NCBI GenBank assembly: GCA_036346205.1 | Contig: JARFJB010002087.1 | Span: 5,301,001-5,365,000, forward strand | DNA from: Vesta saturnalis | Taxonomy: Eukaryota > Arthropoda > Insecta > Coleoptera > Lampyridae | Length of the DNA: 64,000 nucleotides | Direction: 5' to 3' | Shown: piece after piece, positions 23,501-35,334 of the stretch | How positions within the stretch are numbered: the first letter of the stretch is position 1 | Layout of the letters: every line of letters begins with the position of its first letter | The notes under the pieces: generated by a model | What the model was told of the DNA's origin: nothing | Database searches by the model: none | Seen by the model: the letters and a program-made list of their open reading frames with translations, nothing else | Program-made: the position numbers and the translations under genes

Positions 23501-24805
23501 TTATCTTATGCAAAGAACTTCAACTCAGCAGTTTTAGAAGGTACAATAATCGGTAGATATAATTAGATTTCAATATGCAATGATCTACCTAGGTTACAAA
23601 ACGATTGAAAACGAAATTTATATTGAACAACAGAAACAATTAAACTAGCTTAATTGTATAAAATTTTGTGCATTATAAATAGTATTAAACGTAGGTTTCA
23701 ATTGTTTGCCTAGTAACTTGTATTATTAAGTATATAAATAGCATTACATTGTTTTCTTTAATTTTTATCAAAAATTAATTTCTCCTACATATATTTGATA
23801 CTCACATGATTTGAAACTAGACTACCTAATACTATTTACTGCTTTATGCTGAATTACTACAAGTAAACCGTTAAAATCAAACCTGTAAAATTTTAATGTG
23901 ACAAGGGCGGTATGATTAGATGATAACCGCGATGAATGTTATTAATAGTTATTTAACGATCAAGTGTATAAGTGAAGGCGATTAACGATACCCGAACGCA
24001 TTAAAAAGCCGATATCGTTAATCGTGCATTAATATACGAGTTGATTACAATATTTTTTAGAGAAGCGCTTTCTTGAATTTTCCTGTTTTTCCAAAGTGAA
24101 AATTTTATGTCGAACAGGCTGCCATATCATTGTTAGATGTTTCATACAAATCAATGCAGCGCCTCCTATCAACTTCATTTAAATCGTTTATTTAATTGAC
24201 CTTATTAATGCATGATATGAAGTTGAATTTAGAAATTTTTGAAGAATGTTTTAGGACATTCTTCCTTCATCGCCATGATAAAAAACAGCGTTGCCCTGTT
24301 TCATCGACGTCTCAAAAGTATTAACACGCCAAAAATTACTATACAAAATTCATGACAGGAAATGAACACTTCGATGGCTCGCCTTGAGTGAGTGTACTGA
24401 GCAGTTCCAAGGTGCGGGTGTGTAACTAGTGTCGTTACCATTGCGAAGTACAATTTGCTACCAGATTCTTGTCTTTTTATTACATTTTGTTTATTATATT
24501 TTTGCGGTCTAGAAAATAATAAAAGAAGAGTGTATGACACTTTTGCGAAATGCCTTTGCTTACTGTACTACTCCATTTAGCCACCTCCAATTAACCGATT
24601 TTTTTCCAATTAACAGTATTCTCGTCGGTAGTTTAGACGTCTAATATTCTTTAATCAAACTTCTTCTTTCATTTCTTTACCACCGTACAACACATATTAG
24701 GAGATATAAAAGCAAATTGTTGAAAATTTCTAGGAAACTTTTTAAACGTATTTCGCTAGTAATTTAGTTTACCAAATATGATTACACTCGCAAGAATTAT
24801 CAGCT
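20572..24805. other. Long stretch without recognised genes
   Basis: Mostly AT-rich DNA. A short G+C-richer patch at about 22695-22815 (including the palindrome GCAGATCATCTGC and the string ACACCCTGTGGG) stands out but is not identified. A 61-codon plus-strand frame at 23309-23494 is Ser/Asn-rich and could be an exon, but a near-coincident minus-strand frame of the same length makes chance likely. The motif at 21279-21310 is listed separately. Confidence 0.4.
21279..21310 (+). ncRNA. Hammerhead-like motif, PLE-associated type
   Basis: CTGAGG, then a hairpin GATAAC…GTTATC, then GAAAC. This is the same motif seen at five other places in the window, several next to Penelope-like reading frames. 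Here one core base differs from CUGANGA, so activity is unlikely. No PLE coding sequence is seen nearby; it is probably a relic of a PLE end. Confidence 0.35.
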
Positions 24806-26626
24806 TGTAGTGTCCCAAGGTACCCTATCCTTCAAAGCGTAATATGAAATTACACTTAATAATAAAATAAAATCTTTAGAGATTAATATTGAACTTATTC
24901 GCAATAATGCAAATTCAAGAAAAAAATCCCTAAGGGATGGATCCTGACTTTACTGACAATAATGCTACTCTTACTCAAATTAATTGCTTGCCTTACATTG
25001 ACTTTCCTGGCAATAATTAAAACATTAGAATTTATTTACAAGTTTGATATTTAATGACTCGCAAGACTCAAATCTCATAAAGAGAATTGGCCGTCTAGTG
25101 GTAAGCTACGCCTTGTTATGTGAATGAGATAGGATTGGATGAGGCCAAGTGTTGCATCATGTGGGACAGGTAAACAATGAAACTTATTATAATTAAAACG
25201 AGCCTTGAGCGATGATAGTTCAATCCGTTCATTTGCTAAATTGAGAAAGAACCACCAAGAAAACCCAATTTATTAATAAATAAGTAATTTCACAAATACA
25301 TTCATAAATGAAAGAATAAAAAAAAACAAAGAAAGGGTTCAATATATAACAAAACACCATTAAATCAGGTTAAAGTGCGTACACAATTAAGTAACAGAAA
25401 AAATAAAAAGCAGTTTAACTACACATAAACACAATAAAAATACAAACAGTGAAATCACACCCACAATCGTGTCAAATAAATCAGAATAAAAATTGTAATA
25501 CCAAACATGTGGCCCTTATACAACCAACCATGTCAGTCTTTAAGTTAACAGTAAAGTACTAAGGAAAATAATAGTGCAGATTGAGGTACAGATAAAATAC
25601 AACAAACAGTAAAATTAAACAGGTAGCAATAAAACAAAAAAATAGGTAAGGAATTTAGACATACACAATTGTATAGTGAATAAAAGCACAAAAACATATA
25701 CGTACAATTACAATAAATTAGATATATAAAGAAATCTGTTCGTAGGCAAACAATAAGCTGACTGAATTATACAAAAAAAAATCATTAAAACAAAGCCTTG
25801 CATAGGCTTGTACATTGAAATACGTACTTATGTTTGAATATAATCCTTTCATTAATTACTTGATCACCAATTCTTAACAGGTTAAGATACGCGGTTTAAA
25901 CCTAAGACGGTAGCGATTATTCATAGATATATGGTTTACACTCCCTCTTCGCGGGTTAAAACCCGAATATTTAGCGATACGTTTATTTACAGGGCCACCT
26001 TAATTTTGAAAAAAAAAGAGAAAAGGACAAATTCGTGTTTTAGTATTTACTAAAATTGACACGATAAAATGTTTATAGCCACAACGGTCTACAATCAAAA
26101 CAATCAAAAACGGTATGACTCAATCGAACCTCTAACCTAACTATTTTTTTCTAAAATCCACTCCCGTCTTTAAAAGTTATAAAAAATAAACAAGAAATAT
26201 TACGTGAAAAAATTTATTATTAACAAAAGTATTAATTTCTAAATTGTTACACTCGTCCGTAGCAAGCCATTTATATAAGTCTCGAATTTCAAAGTAAGAA
26301 ACAAAAACGTCTTTAGATTTGCGGTATGTTTCAATGTAATTAACTACTAACTTTTACCCAAAAATGTGTGTATAGAAATTTTCAACGATTCGTCACGGTT
26401 TTCGATAAAGAGAACACCTGTTTTCTATCGCAACATATGTTTTTATTTTTCTTTTCAACCCTTAGTCTAATATCAGTTACATAAAATATCTCTAAAAACA
26501 TTATTAAATTACGACTTATTACCAAGATATTAAAATCCATGAATTATCTTTTCTTTCGCGGTCACAATTGTGATTAAAAATTTTTATTACAATAATAATT
26601 AATCTTTTCTCGGTCCGCTACCTACA
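24806..26626 (+). mobile_element. Solo LTR with AGCT target duplication
   Basis: The unit begins TGTAGTGTCCCAAGG and ends GGTCCGCTACCTACA, i.e. TG…CA with short inverted ends (TGTAG/CTACA). AGCT is present immediately outside both ends (24802-24805 and 26627-26630), a perfect 4-bp target duplication. The full length is also found, inverted, at 57237-59470, with blocks such as CAACACTTGGCC, GGGCCACATGTTTGGTATTA and AACCCGAATATT conserved in order. Two copies with target duplications and no internal coding region are best read as solo LTRs of one LTR retrotransposon. At 1.8-2.2 kb the LTR is unusually long. The superfamily cannot be told from the LTR alone. Confidence 0.8.
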
Positions 26627-27409
26627 AGCTTTTCAAAATCAAAACTATATGTTAGCTAAAGAACGAAATACACATCGCAAGAGTTGCTGTAGGAATGGTT
26701 TCTGGCTTAAAAAAATATTTTGGACAGATTTGAGCCCGCGTTGTTTGGAAGAAGATTTTTAGAGAATCATATATACAAATAAAAAAACTAAACAAAATAA
26801 TTAGCCTTGACAACCTCTTAGTGCCAAAAATGAGCTTAATTGACGTATATCACAATTTTTAAAAATAGGAGATAAAGTTTGTTACAGGCTATTTGTAAGT
26901 TATAATCTCGATTATAATGTAAGGTTACTTCAAAATTATACTCATATGGCTAAATACGCGATATTTGCAAATGAGGCGTTTAAACTACTAGAAATCTTAA
27001 ATGGCAAATTAAACAAGATACTTTTACTTTTGGTAGATTCAGGTAAAACACTTTTATCCTTGTATATGTATTATTTTGGTTAAATTTAAATTTGAAAATT
27101 GTGAAATTATCTTATTATTTTTGTTTTAGGTGAGTCCTAACACCATTGTTATCTCAATCCCCAGCATCGTGAGTATTGCATACCTGTTTTCTTAATTTGT
27201 ATGATATAACAATTTTAGAAAAGTGCACATTTTTAACATATACTAATGCAACGACGAACCACTAAATAGAGTGAGTGGCCAACAGCCGACAGGTCGTTTT
27301 GTATAACATATTCACATATGCGTATTTGCATTTCTCGTCTTAAAAAACAAAATTGGGCTACAATACTATATTTATTAAGTTCTTGGGAAAAGTAAAGCCC
27401 AAATTTAAT

Positions 27410-27412
<3 letters not shown>

Positions 27413-27480
<68 letters not shown>
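27413..27480. repeat. (TA)n microsatellite
   Basis: About 34 uninterrupted TA units. It is one of eight long TA tracts in the window, several of which directly abut transposable elements. Confidence 0.95.
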
Positions 27481-27484
<4 letters not shown>

Positions 27485-27543
27485 CGAGATATTTGATATC
27501 GGTTATAAAATCTTAGGAAAACTCTTTATAGATTTTTAATTAA

Positions 27544-27572
27544 CTTTTGCTTGTGTTTACAAGCTTCCTCAG
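27544..27572 (-). ncRNA. Hammerhead-like relic (GAAA changed to AAAA)
   Basis: On the minus strand: CTGAGGA, a perfect hairpin GCTTGT…ACAAGC, then AAAAG. The layout is that of the other PLE-type motifs, but the GAAA core has become AAAA, which would abolish cleavage. No PLE frame is nearby. Confidence 0.3.
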
Positions 27573-28133
27573 GTAGCTTGGTTTGCAATCAGGCGAAATC
27601 AGACCGGCTATGGGTGCTTCAGTCCAAATGCGCTTGTTATTGTGTTTAGAAAAAAATGGAAAACACATTGAACATGTATTATAACATGTGAGTTTTCACT
27701 GTTTTTTCGTTTGTTGCTTTATGATAATGTGTATGTTGTTAATTTTTGATGAATGAATATTAAAAGAGTGACTTAAAAAGTTGTGCCATCATGCCCAGCT
27801 ACTGGTTTTCGATATTTCGCAATGTAAATTAATTTACTGCGGCGTCTTCAATAGAGTAACATCAACTTGAGACCATGCATTTGAAAGGGCAATTCATTGA
27901 CTATTGCCGGATGGTCTTTTTATGTTCTTGTCGTAAGCCGTTCAAAGTTATGATTTTCCTAATAAAGCTTTGCAAGTCGACATTTTTAAGGAGGTTGATG
28001 GCTACTTCCGATTTTGCGACGAATATATATTAGAGAGATAGCTCACTATGTATGTGGCCATGTGCCAAATTTCAAATATCTAACTTATAAGTTAACCAAC
28101 CCCGTCTAATAGGCCGCTTAAAAAAATCACCCG

Positions 28134-28135
28134 AC

Positions 28136-28182
<47 letters not shown>
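28134..28182. repeat. (TA)n tract, left half of an invaded microsatellite
   Basis: The TA run is directly joined at 28183 to the MITE terminus and resumes at 28868. This is consistent with one microsatellite split by a TA-targeting element. Confidence 0.9.
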
Positions 28183-28185
<3 letters not shown>

Positions 28186-28864
28186 GGTGTCCACAATTTC
28201 TTTTCACAAAAGAAAACTGCAGATTGTCGATTTAACGTAAATTACCTTAATACAAAAATACTTCCTAAGAGAGCTGGAGCTCTTGGAAGATGGCGCCCTA
28301 ACATCGGTATAATTCAAATATCTTGAAAATGATTTCCGTTTAAACGATAGCGTTCTGTATATTTATTTAGCGGCTCGTTTGGGCGAGGCATTTGACATTA
28401 TTATTCATACATGTTTTGTTTTTCAAAATTTCGCAATTTTAACATAAAATTAAAAAAAAATCGATTTTTTCATAAAAGAATGATACTCTTCTCTGAAGTC
28501 GCTACGACGCACCGTTTTCGAAATAAATCGATTTAAACTTTTCATGTGTTAATCGTACTTTTATAAAATTAACTAACGTATTCATTTACAATTATGGCCT
28601 GCCCAAATGAGCCGCTTATGAGCACAACTAAAAAATCATATTCACGTCATACGATTGGGCATATTCCACTAAATGTACAGAACGCTAACATTTAAAGGGA
28701 AACCATTTTGATGATATTTGAATTAAACCGATGTTAGGGTGCCATCTTCCAAGAGCCCCAGGTCTCTTAGGAAGTATTTTGTATTAAGGTAATTTACGTT
28801 AAATCGACATAAAACCAGCTCTAGAATCTGCAGTTTTCTTTTGTGAAAAGAGGTTATGGACACC

Positions 28865-28867
<3 letters not shown>
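28183..28867. mobile_element. Long-TIR mariner-derived MITE inserted in (TA)n
   Basis: The 685-bp unit begins CAGGGTGTCCACAATTTC and ends, as the reverse complement, CAGGGTGTCCATAACCTC, with TA on both sides. Most of its length is inverted repeat: GGAGCTCTTGGAAGATGGCG near 28276 is mirrored near 28740-28760, and TACAGAACGCTA near 28676 mirrors 28347-28358. Both arms match the arms of the mariner-like element at 53114-55400, including GAAGTCGCTACGACG and AAATAAATCGATTT. It is therefore a deletion derivative of that family, lacking transposase and dependent on a parent enzyme. Confidence 0.85.

Positions 28868-28916
<49 letters not shown>
28868..28916. repeat. (TA)n tract, right half of the invaded microsatellite
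   Basis: Continues directly from the MITE end (…CACCCTG|TATATA). See 28134-28182. Confidence 0.9.
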
Positions 28917-28918
<2 letters not shown>

Positions 28919-28972
28919 CATTTAGATTTCCCAAGTATATGTTTAAATAAGATTTTCTTTTGAAACTTGTAA

Positions 28973-29107
28973 ATAAACGTAAAATTGATTCAACGTTTCT
29001 GGAACGTCCTTTGTTCCCTTTGTCAAGAATTTATTTTGACAATTGTCAAAATAAATTCTTGACAAAACAAGGACGTTCTGAAACGTTGAATCAATTTATA
29101 CGTTTAT
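28973..29107. repeat. Near-perfect 135-bp palindrome
   Basis: The left arm (ATTGATTCAACGTTTCTG, GAACGTCCTTTGTT, TGTCAAGAATTTATTTTGAC) is mirrored by the right arm (GTCAAAATAAATTCTTGACA, AAACAAGGACGTTC, TGAAACGTTGAATCAAT) around AATT. It lies 10 bp from a very long (TA)n tract. It could be a hairpin MITE or an inverted duplication formed at the TA tract. Confidence 0.8.
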
Positions 29108-29114
29108 TAAAATT

Positions 29115-29306
<192 letters not shown>

Positions 29307-29403
29307 TATGTTGATGGTTTTAGTTCATTTACTGAATCGACGCAATTGCGTGATTGTCAAAAATGTGATGTTAATAAGCGACATTGGCGTAAGGCAACCG
29401 TAC

Positions 29404-32170
29404 CAATAATGGGCACTCATGACGAATTTTTCAATTGGAATCTAACCAACACCCAATCAGTTTAATGTTTTTAAACTTTGAAGGAAGTATGTAGTATGTC
29501 AAAGCACATAGATTTTGAATTAATTGGCAGAAATTAACTAATCTTTTGTTTCTTCAATTACAATGATTTGGTATTTTCGGCTGTGAAAACCCCAGAAATG
29601 GGCATATTTACCTAAGACGTGCTATGGATGAGTAATGGACACTTTATGAAATAAAAAAATGTATTGACATTCTCTTAGAAACTAGACATTTCAAGACACT
29701 ATTTTAAAATATCCTCTATTGTTTTTTACAATAGGTTCTTGAATTTGCATTATTATATCAGCTCCGATATAATATAAAATATCTTCTTTCTGAGACTATT
29801 TCCATGATCGTCCACCCAATGGGACCATAACGCTTACGTCTACTCCTTCCATGCCGCTTTTAAGATTTACTATAAGATGTACATTAAATTAAAACAAAAG
29901 TAATGTCGTCACTTACCAGGAAATTGTTCGGCATCGTAGGAAACAATAACATATTTTCATGATGTTGAGTCCATTTCTTCATCACTTACGTCATTATCTT
30001 CATCTTCATATTGTAGATCCACATCCGAATATGATGAAGCCTTATTAGCTAGGGTAGTAGTAGGGATACTAGTTTTTTGGTGTTTTTATCACTGGTTCTT
30101 TTTGTTTGTATCCTTTTTGAATTTTTATTGTTTCTCATATTCGTGATATATTCCACTGGAAATAACAGCTAGGAAGGTAGTTTTTCTTCTTTTGGGATTT
30201 AATTTTGTAGACGTTGTGGTAGGGAATACTAAGACTTTCTAACGCGGTGTAGGTATTTTAAACCGTTATGGCTCCTTATCCTCATATAAACGCTGTTTAG
30301 CCTGTTCGGGAGTTTTGAATAAAATATGTGAACAAGAAACTTCCGTCTTCAACAAATTGGAATGGTACCTGGTTTTCTTTGCCTTTTTCTATCTTCTCCA
30401 GTATATTTTCTTCATTCCTGTCTCCACTTCTTTTGCATTTTCTTTTTCTTTTATTATTTCGTTCTCTCTTCCATTCCATTTTTGTTAGAATCTTCTTTAT
30501 CTGTCGCCAATCCAGAATGCATTCTTTGGCAGTCATTTTTCAACTGACACCAAAGTTTGTAAAGGTTTATCGATTCAAGGCTCCCTTTATACCCTTCTCT
30601 ATTTATGTATGTTATTTAAAAAGTTCTCAATTATTCTTTTTCAATTCTTGTTTCTACAACATTAAGTACCGCCTTGAGGTTATTATTCTGGTTATTTTTT
30701 GTACTATTTGGTTCAGGTAATTTTTTTTGTTAGAAATGTACTTTGTGTGATTTACGCGTCAAATAGAAAAAGTCCATATCTTCTGAAACCATTTCGTATT
30801 GTTGGTTTTGTAGCCTATTTGTCAAAAACCCGTTTCAGTATTCACCCAAAAGTATATTGTGTGACATCCTTTGGAAAATTTTCAAATTACCATGTTCTCA
30901 CTTTTAAGTTCCATCGCGACTTCAATGGTCAAAAACCGACACATCCGCGTGATGTATTCTATGGATTGTATTAGGGAAGAGCGAAATTAACGTGATCCCA
31001 TTTTCGTCACAAAATTTACTTAATTCTTGCTTCAGGTGCGAGAGGTGTCCATCCAAGAAGAATACAACAGGATTAGTTATTTCTTCAGGTTTTAAGAAAG
31101 GCAAAAATAAGGTTGACATGAATTCAAAATTATTCAGAATTAATCGAGCCACTTAATTATCTTCCTATCCCCCAATCTTCAGGTACAGACTCAACTATAG
31201 CTCTTGGAATTTTTTTAGGGAAAATGGTCATCGGGGATACTACCTTACCGTCTGCTGAAAACTTTGCTAATACGATTCTCTGAAGTAACCCTTTCGTGAA
31301 AATCTTTTATAAGTCTAGATGGTCCTAACACCTTACCACTTTTAGGGCAAATTTGAAAGCCCGTTTTATCACCATTGAATACACTAGGTTCTTTTAATTA
31401 ATATTTCTTCCCATTTTTTTATTTTAAATGATCGTGGATCTCTTCAAACCAGTTAACAATACGATATTGTGTTTCAGTGGTTCGTGTTTTTGAAACAGTT
31501 TCTGAATATCTTTGTTTGGTGCTTGGACTTAAAATTTTCTTATTAATGTGCTGCGAGGAACCTCAAACTGTTGTAATGCCGTTTATTTACACAAGCGACT
31601 CTGTTACACGGTTCTGATAGCTTTCTGCGTATTTTCATCTTCATACGAAAATAATTTTTTGAACTTTTGTGTCGTTCTTGATTTTCGGCATGATCTGTGC
31701 AGAAACAAATCTAAGAATTAGTTGATTTCGTAACGATAATGACCAGAATCCACTACTCAATTTCCCAAGTTCAGTTGAGGATACCATGGCACCCGGGTGT
31801 CCACTGCTCAAGTATTTTATAATAAGTGTTTCAGTGGTTGTCACCGCCGCGTAAAACTAAACCTCTGTAAATTTTCAAAATTTACATATTATTGACTTGC
31901 GCCTTACAATAGTAGTAACAACTTTAATCACAGAAATGATACTGTTCACAATATTTACTCAGTTTATAGGGAAAAAGCACCAACGTGTAATATTCAAACA
32001 GTTAAACAAGGAACCACCATTTGTAAACATTTTGTAACTGACTTTACACCATAGACTACTCTCTTCTGGCAAATGTCACAGGACCTACTGAACGTTTGAA
32101 CTACGTTTCACTGAACTTATGGAGGTTTTAGCACATAAAGTGTCCACTACTGATATAGTGTCCATTACTG
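29404..32170 (-). mobile_element. pogo/Tigger-type element, approximate extent
   Basis: The transposase pseudogene at 30297-31691 is flanked by related inverted strings. The left has CAATAATGGGCACTCAT at 29404 and GTAATGGACACTTTATG at 29633. The right, as reverse complement, has CAGTAATGGACACTATA at 32170 and GTAGTGGACACTTTATG just inside. CAGT-type ends carrying a repeated GGACAC(T) box are consistent with pogo-group elements. The precise ends and the TA duplication are not certain. Confidence 0.5.
30297..31691 (-). pseudogene. pogo/Tigger transposase, heavily frameshifted
   Basis: From ATG 31691 (MPKIKNDTKVQK) the pieces follow in family order. A helix-turn-helix end comes first (QQFEVPRSTLIRKF), then NGDKTGFQICPKSGKVLGPS (first Asp; the usual Glu is Lys), FSADGKVVSPMTIFPKKIPR, SVPEDWGIG, and NPVVFFLDGHLSHLKQEL (second Asp). 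Next are SLFPNTIHRIHHADVSVF (third Asp, about 35 residues on; relatives read QPLDVSVF) and, in another frame, TIRNGFRRYGLFPFDA. The C-terminal 79-codon frame (30297-30536) is a highly charged tail. This DDE enzyme would insert at TA and usually carries a centromere-protein-B-like DNA-binding domain. Stops at several places show it is dead. Confidence 0.75.
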
Positions 32171-33575
32171 GACTGAACAGGCACACCAAGCACCGACCCA
32201 GAATCAAATTAAAACTTAACATTTATTTAAACCCATGTAAACACTGAAGTACTAAAGGACAAAATGTTTAGTTCGGTGTAAACATTAACTTTTCGAACTT
32301 CTGCCACGAACCTATTAATAATAGCTATTTGTGTATTAAGAGCGCAAAGTGATACATTGCAGCTCTGAGCGAGAAGCTTGACGCGCGACGCGACTACAAC
32401 CGCTGTTTTCATAAAAATGAAATAATTATTGATAAACTCAATTTGACAGTTCAGATTTCAAAACGTAAGCATCTCTTTGCGCTACACATGTGTTTTTGTA
32501 AGAATGTTTGTTAAAAATTCATCACGCGCTGCTCACAAAATTGTCGACATCTGGCAAATACACCTCAACGCATACTTTTGTCAAAAGTCGCAGAAACACT
32601 AGACGTTTCTTTATTAAGGTTTCCATGGTTACTTTGTCGCTCGGTGAGCGACAAAGTAAAAAAAAAGCTTGATTCTTGGAAAAGTGCAACTTTGCGCTTT
32701 CTTTTGGAAGCACAAATTTGTACTTTGTACTCGGTTGTAGAAAAATATAATTATAGTATTAGGTGCGAGGTTAGAATATTGTAGTGAGTTATGTCATGCC
32801 TGCTTTAAGTAAAATTATGTCTTCTAAAAAAGATGGTTTTTACAATTGTCCATCGAAAAACAAATTAAACTCATGGACTTTGGAGCTGCTGTTTACAAAA
32901 CCAATGATACAAACGTTATAAATAGAATTTCTAAAGCCATTTCCAATAAGCAAAATAAAACCTCTTCTCTTTTTCTTTGAAAGTTAGGTTAATGAACAGT
33001 GTAAGTATCGGGATAAATGGATACTGGTGTAAACACAATAGCACTAAGCTTAAAGGCTTGCTAACTATCCCCACTTGGAGGATATCGAACTATCTTAAAT
33101 ATTGTATAAACTAATCCATTATTACAACATAAATTAGTCATCTCTGCTACTGTTTACGTCGGTTTACGTTTTATTATATTATTAGTACCTAATTAAATTT
33201 TATGCTATTTGCATAATTCCCACATTATTGTAAAGTGAATGGAAAGATTCCTTTTCGAAAGTTTTAATAAAATTTCGTATTTATTTGGAAACAAGTAATT
33301 GAATTTCAACAAAAAAAAATTGGAATTAGATTAGAAGGTAAAAAGTATTATTGTACTACTAAAAAATTAGATTTATCACATTTTCAATGACATGCGCACA
33401 ATTAACGCATATCAGTCATGTCAGCTATGATGAACCTAAACCATACAGGTAAAAAAGAAGGTGTAATTTTATTAGAAACTTTCTAATGTAGATACAGAAC
33501 TATCAGTAAAATTAGAGGCTTTATAAAGCTTTTACATGGCACAAGCAGAGTATCCTACTACTTTTAGAATTTTTA
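32171..33575. other. Unrecognised spacer
   Basis: No gene recognised. The hairpin at 32629-32659 is the only structured feature. Opposing frames at 32522-32784 on both strands overlap the hairpin and look like chance. Confidence 0.4.
32629..32659. repeat. Perfect 14-bp hairpin
   Basis: TTACTTTGTCGCTC, loop GGT, GAGCGACAAAGTAA: a perfect 14-bp stem with a 3-nt loop in AT-rich DNA with no termination context. Unknown role. Confidence 0.7.
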
Positions 33576-34093
33576 CAGTGCCCGTCTAAAGTCCCCCCCA
33601 ACCTATTATGCGAACCATAAAAATGAAATTAATACAATTTTGGAAAACTGAACTAAGGCAACGTTTTTGGTCTTCAGTGACGTAATAATTAAAAATGGCC
33701 GGCAACCCCATTTTGACAACTAATTTTAAATGGTATCATATGGCAAGTAAGTCCTGTCCCACGACATCAACAACATTAAAATATTACTACTGATTTATGA
33801 GTTTCAACCCAAAAACCTCAAAACACTAATTGGTGTTTGTAGATTGAAGCTCATGAATCAGTAGTAATATTTTAATGTTGTTGTTGAAAAGGACTTGGAA
33901 CGAACTTTCAAATGCGGTATTATTTGCCCTATCCCATTTAAATTTATTTTACAAAATGGCGGATGTCCGCCATTTTTAATGATTATGCCACTGAATGCGA
34001 TCAAAAACGTTGTATATCTGCCTTAGTTTGGTTTCTCAAAATTTTATTAATTTCAGTTGTATGGTTGCCATAATAGATTGAGGGGTGGTACTG
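33576..34093. mobile_element. Hairpin MITE with TA target duplication
   Basis: The ends CAGTGCCCGTC… (33576) and …GGTGGTACTG (34093) are inverted and flanked by TA (33574-33575 and 34094-34095). Nearly the whole 518-bp unit folds back. CCTATTATGCGAACCATA near 33602 mirrors TATGGTTGCCATAATAGATT near 34060. Towards the centre, CATCAACAACATTAAAATAT with ACTACTGATT… (33765-33797) mirrors AATCAGTAGTAATATTTTAA (33858-33877). It encodes nothing and is a Tc1/mariner-type non-autonomous element. A degenerate relative is at 20124-20571. Confidence 0.8.
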
Positions 34094-34439
34094 TATAAGT
34101 GGATAGTTGAAGTGTAATCAAATCTTATGCAACGTACGATTACACGATTTTAATCTCAAATCTTAATTTCTTCGGAAAACGGGTTTCAATTTCAGAAACG
34201 TACTTGTGTATATTCTAGTAATACCTTTTAAATGTTTTTTTTTCAAATTTTGACATAAAGTGACACTTTTAAAACTGGTTGACGTTATTAAACGTCTTAC
34301 TGTTTGTAACTAGTTGCACAAAGTAAAATATTATGTAATTGGTGACGAAAATGGATTTAAAAATTAGGGACAAAAAGAATTATATTTATTTAACTGTTGT
34401 GACACAACATAAGGACATAAATTAAAAACTAATTAATTA

Positions 34440-35325
34440 TTATTAATATTGATAACACAGTTATTGCAATTATTTCAATTAATTCTCGAAGACAAACTTG
34501 TTTTATTGCTCGTACTTGCTGTTATTTGGGAGTCGGTGCACATTGCTTTAGATGTTTTACCAAGTATATCTTGGGCAATACGTTTTTTTTTTATTTTCGA
34601 TGGAATTTTCAACATATCCCTCCGCAACAGAGCTAGATTTCGAACCTCCGTGCCTCTTTAGTTTTAAAATATCAGCGCCACTATGTGCTAGTAAAGTGGC
34701 AGAGCTTCTTCTGAAGCAGTGGCCGGTATATAGAACAGGACTTGAAAGTTCAAGAAATTTTGCAATAACTTTTGGCAGACTGCTAAATGTGTTAATTCCT
34801 ACAGAATTTCTGGTATATTTTCCATTCACAGAGTTTACAAAAAATTTGTTGTGTTTAAGATTCTGAGGATCAATTTAACATATTTTCTTAAAATTTCAAC
34901 AAAATTCGTGTTTTCATTGTCACCTGTGGTAATTGCAAACTGCCGTATAACTTTTGTTTTTGAAGGTGGGATATCAACACGAAAATGGCTTGCTTCATTT
35001 ATAACATTTTCAACTGGAAGAAATGTTAGTTCTGCTTTTCTGCATGCTCCTGCAATTCCAATAATCATTACAGCCTTAGTATTCTTGGTCATCAATTTCT
35101 AACAAAAATTTGGCAAAATCTGTGGTAAAAACTTTTATTGTTTTAGCACTGTAGCCGTCCGATTTCCTTTTAATAAATGCTATCAAATTTGTATATTTTT
35201 TAATATCAATATTTTTTTTAGATTTAGTTCGGATCTTAACATTGAGTAAAGTGTCCATAATGTGGAAACTTTCTTTCTTTCTTACCCTCAAAATATGCAA
35301 GTAAGACTTTCTCATTAATATGTTT
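34440..35325 (-). pseudogene. Second Crypton-like tyrosine recombinase, 5' end lost
   Basis: Minus-strand blocks in order: KVLLAYFEGKKES (35325 side), NIDIKKYTNLIAFIKRKSDG, and IIGIAGACRKAELTFLPVEN (box I Arg). Then come VDIPPSKTKVIRQFAI, SVGINTFSSLPKVIAKFLEL, YTGHCFRRSSATLLAHSGAD (H-x-x-R) and LKRHGGSKSSSVAEGYVENS (Tyr nucleophile). The C-terminal Asn/Cys-rich tail (NCNNCVININ) corresponds to the tail of the copy at 5750-6885. The H/W-position residue is Ser here (GGSK instead of GGWR), and several frameshifts are present. The N-terminal half is missing where it meets a mariner relic at about 35335. Compared with the first copy, it keeps the region between box I and box II in a better state. 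Confidence 0.75.
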
Positions 35326-35334
35326 TATTTTCTT

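Larger units (their letters stand above)
26627..28133. other. AT-rich DNA, mostly unrecognised
   Basis: It contains the (TA)n tract at 27413-27480 and a hammerhead-like relic at 27544-27572. The block 27780-28133 has a more balanced composition and may be the 3' end of an unidentified retroelement. No reading frame supports that. Confidence 0.4.

Noticed and set aside
25085..25110. Polymerase III A-box-like string (GTCTAGTGGTAAGC) inside the LTR
   Set aside because: No B box at tRNA-like spacing follows, and it lies within a well-bounded LTR.
30328..30720. 130-codon plus-strand frame, Phe/Leu/Ser-rich, membrane-like
   Set aside because: It lies antisense to the charged C-terminal tail of the pogo transposase; the hydrophobic look comes from the complement of Lys/Glu codons.
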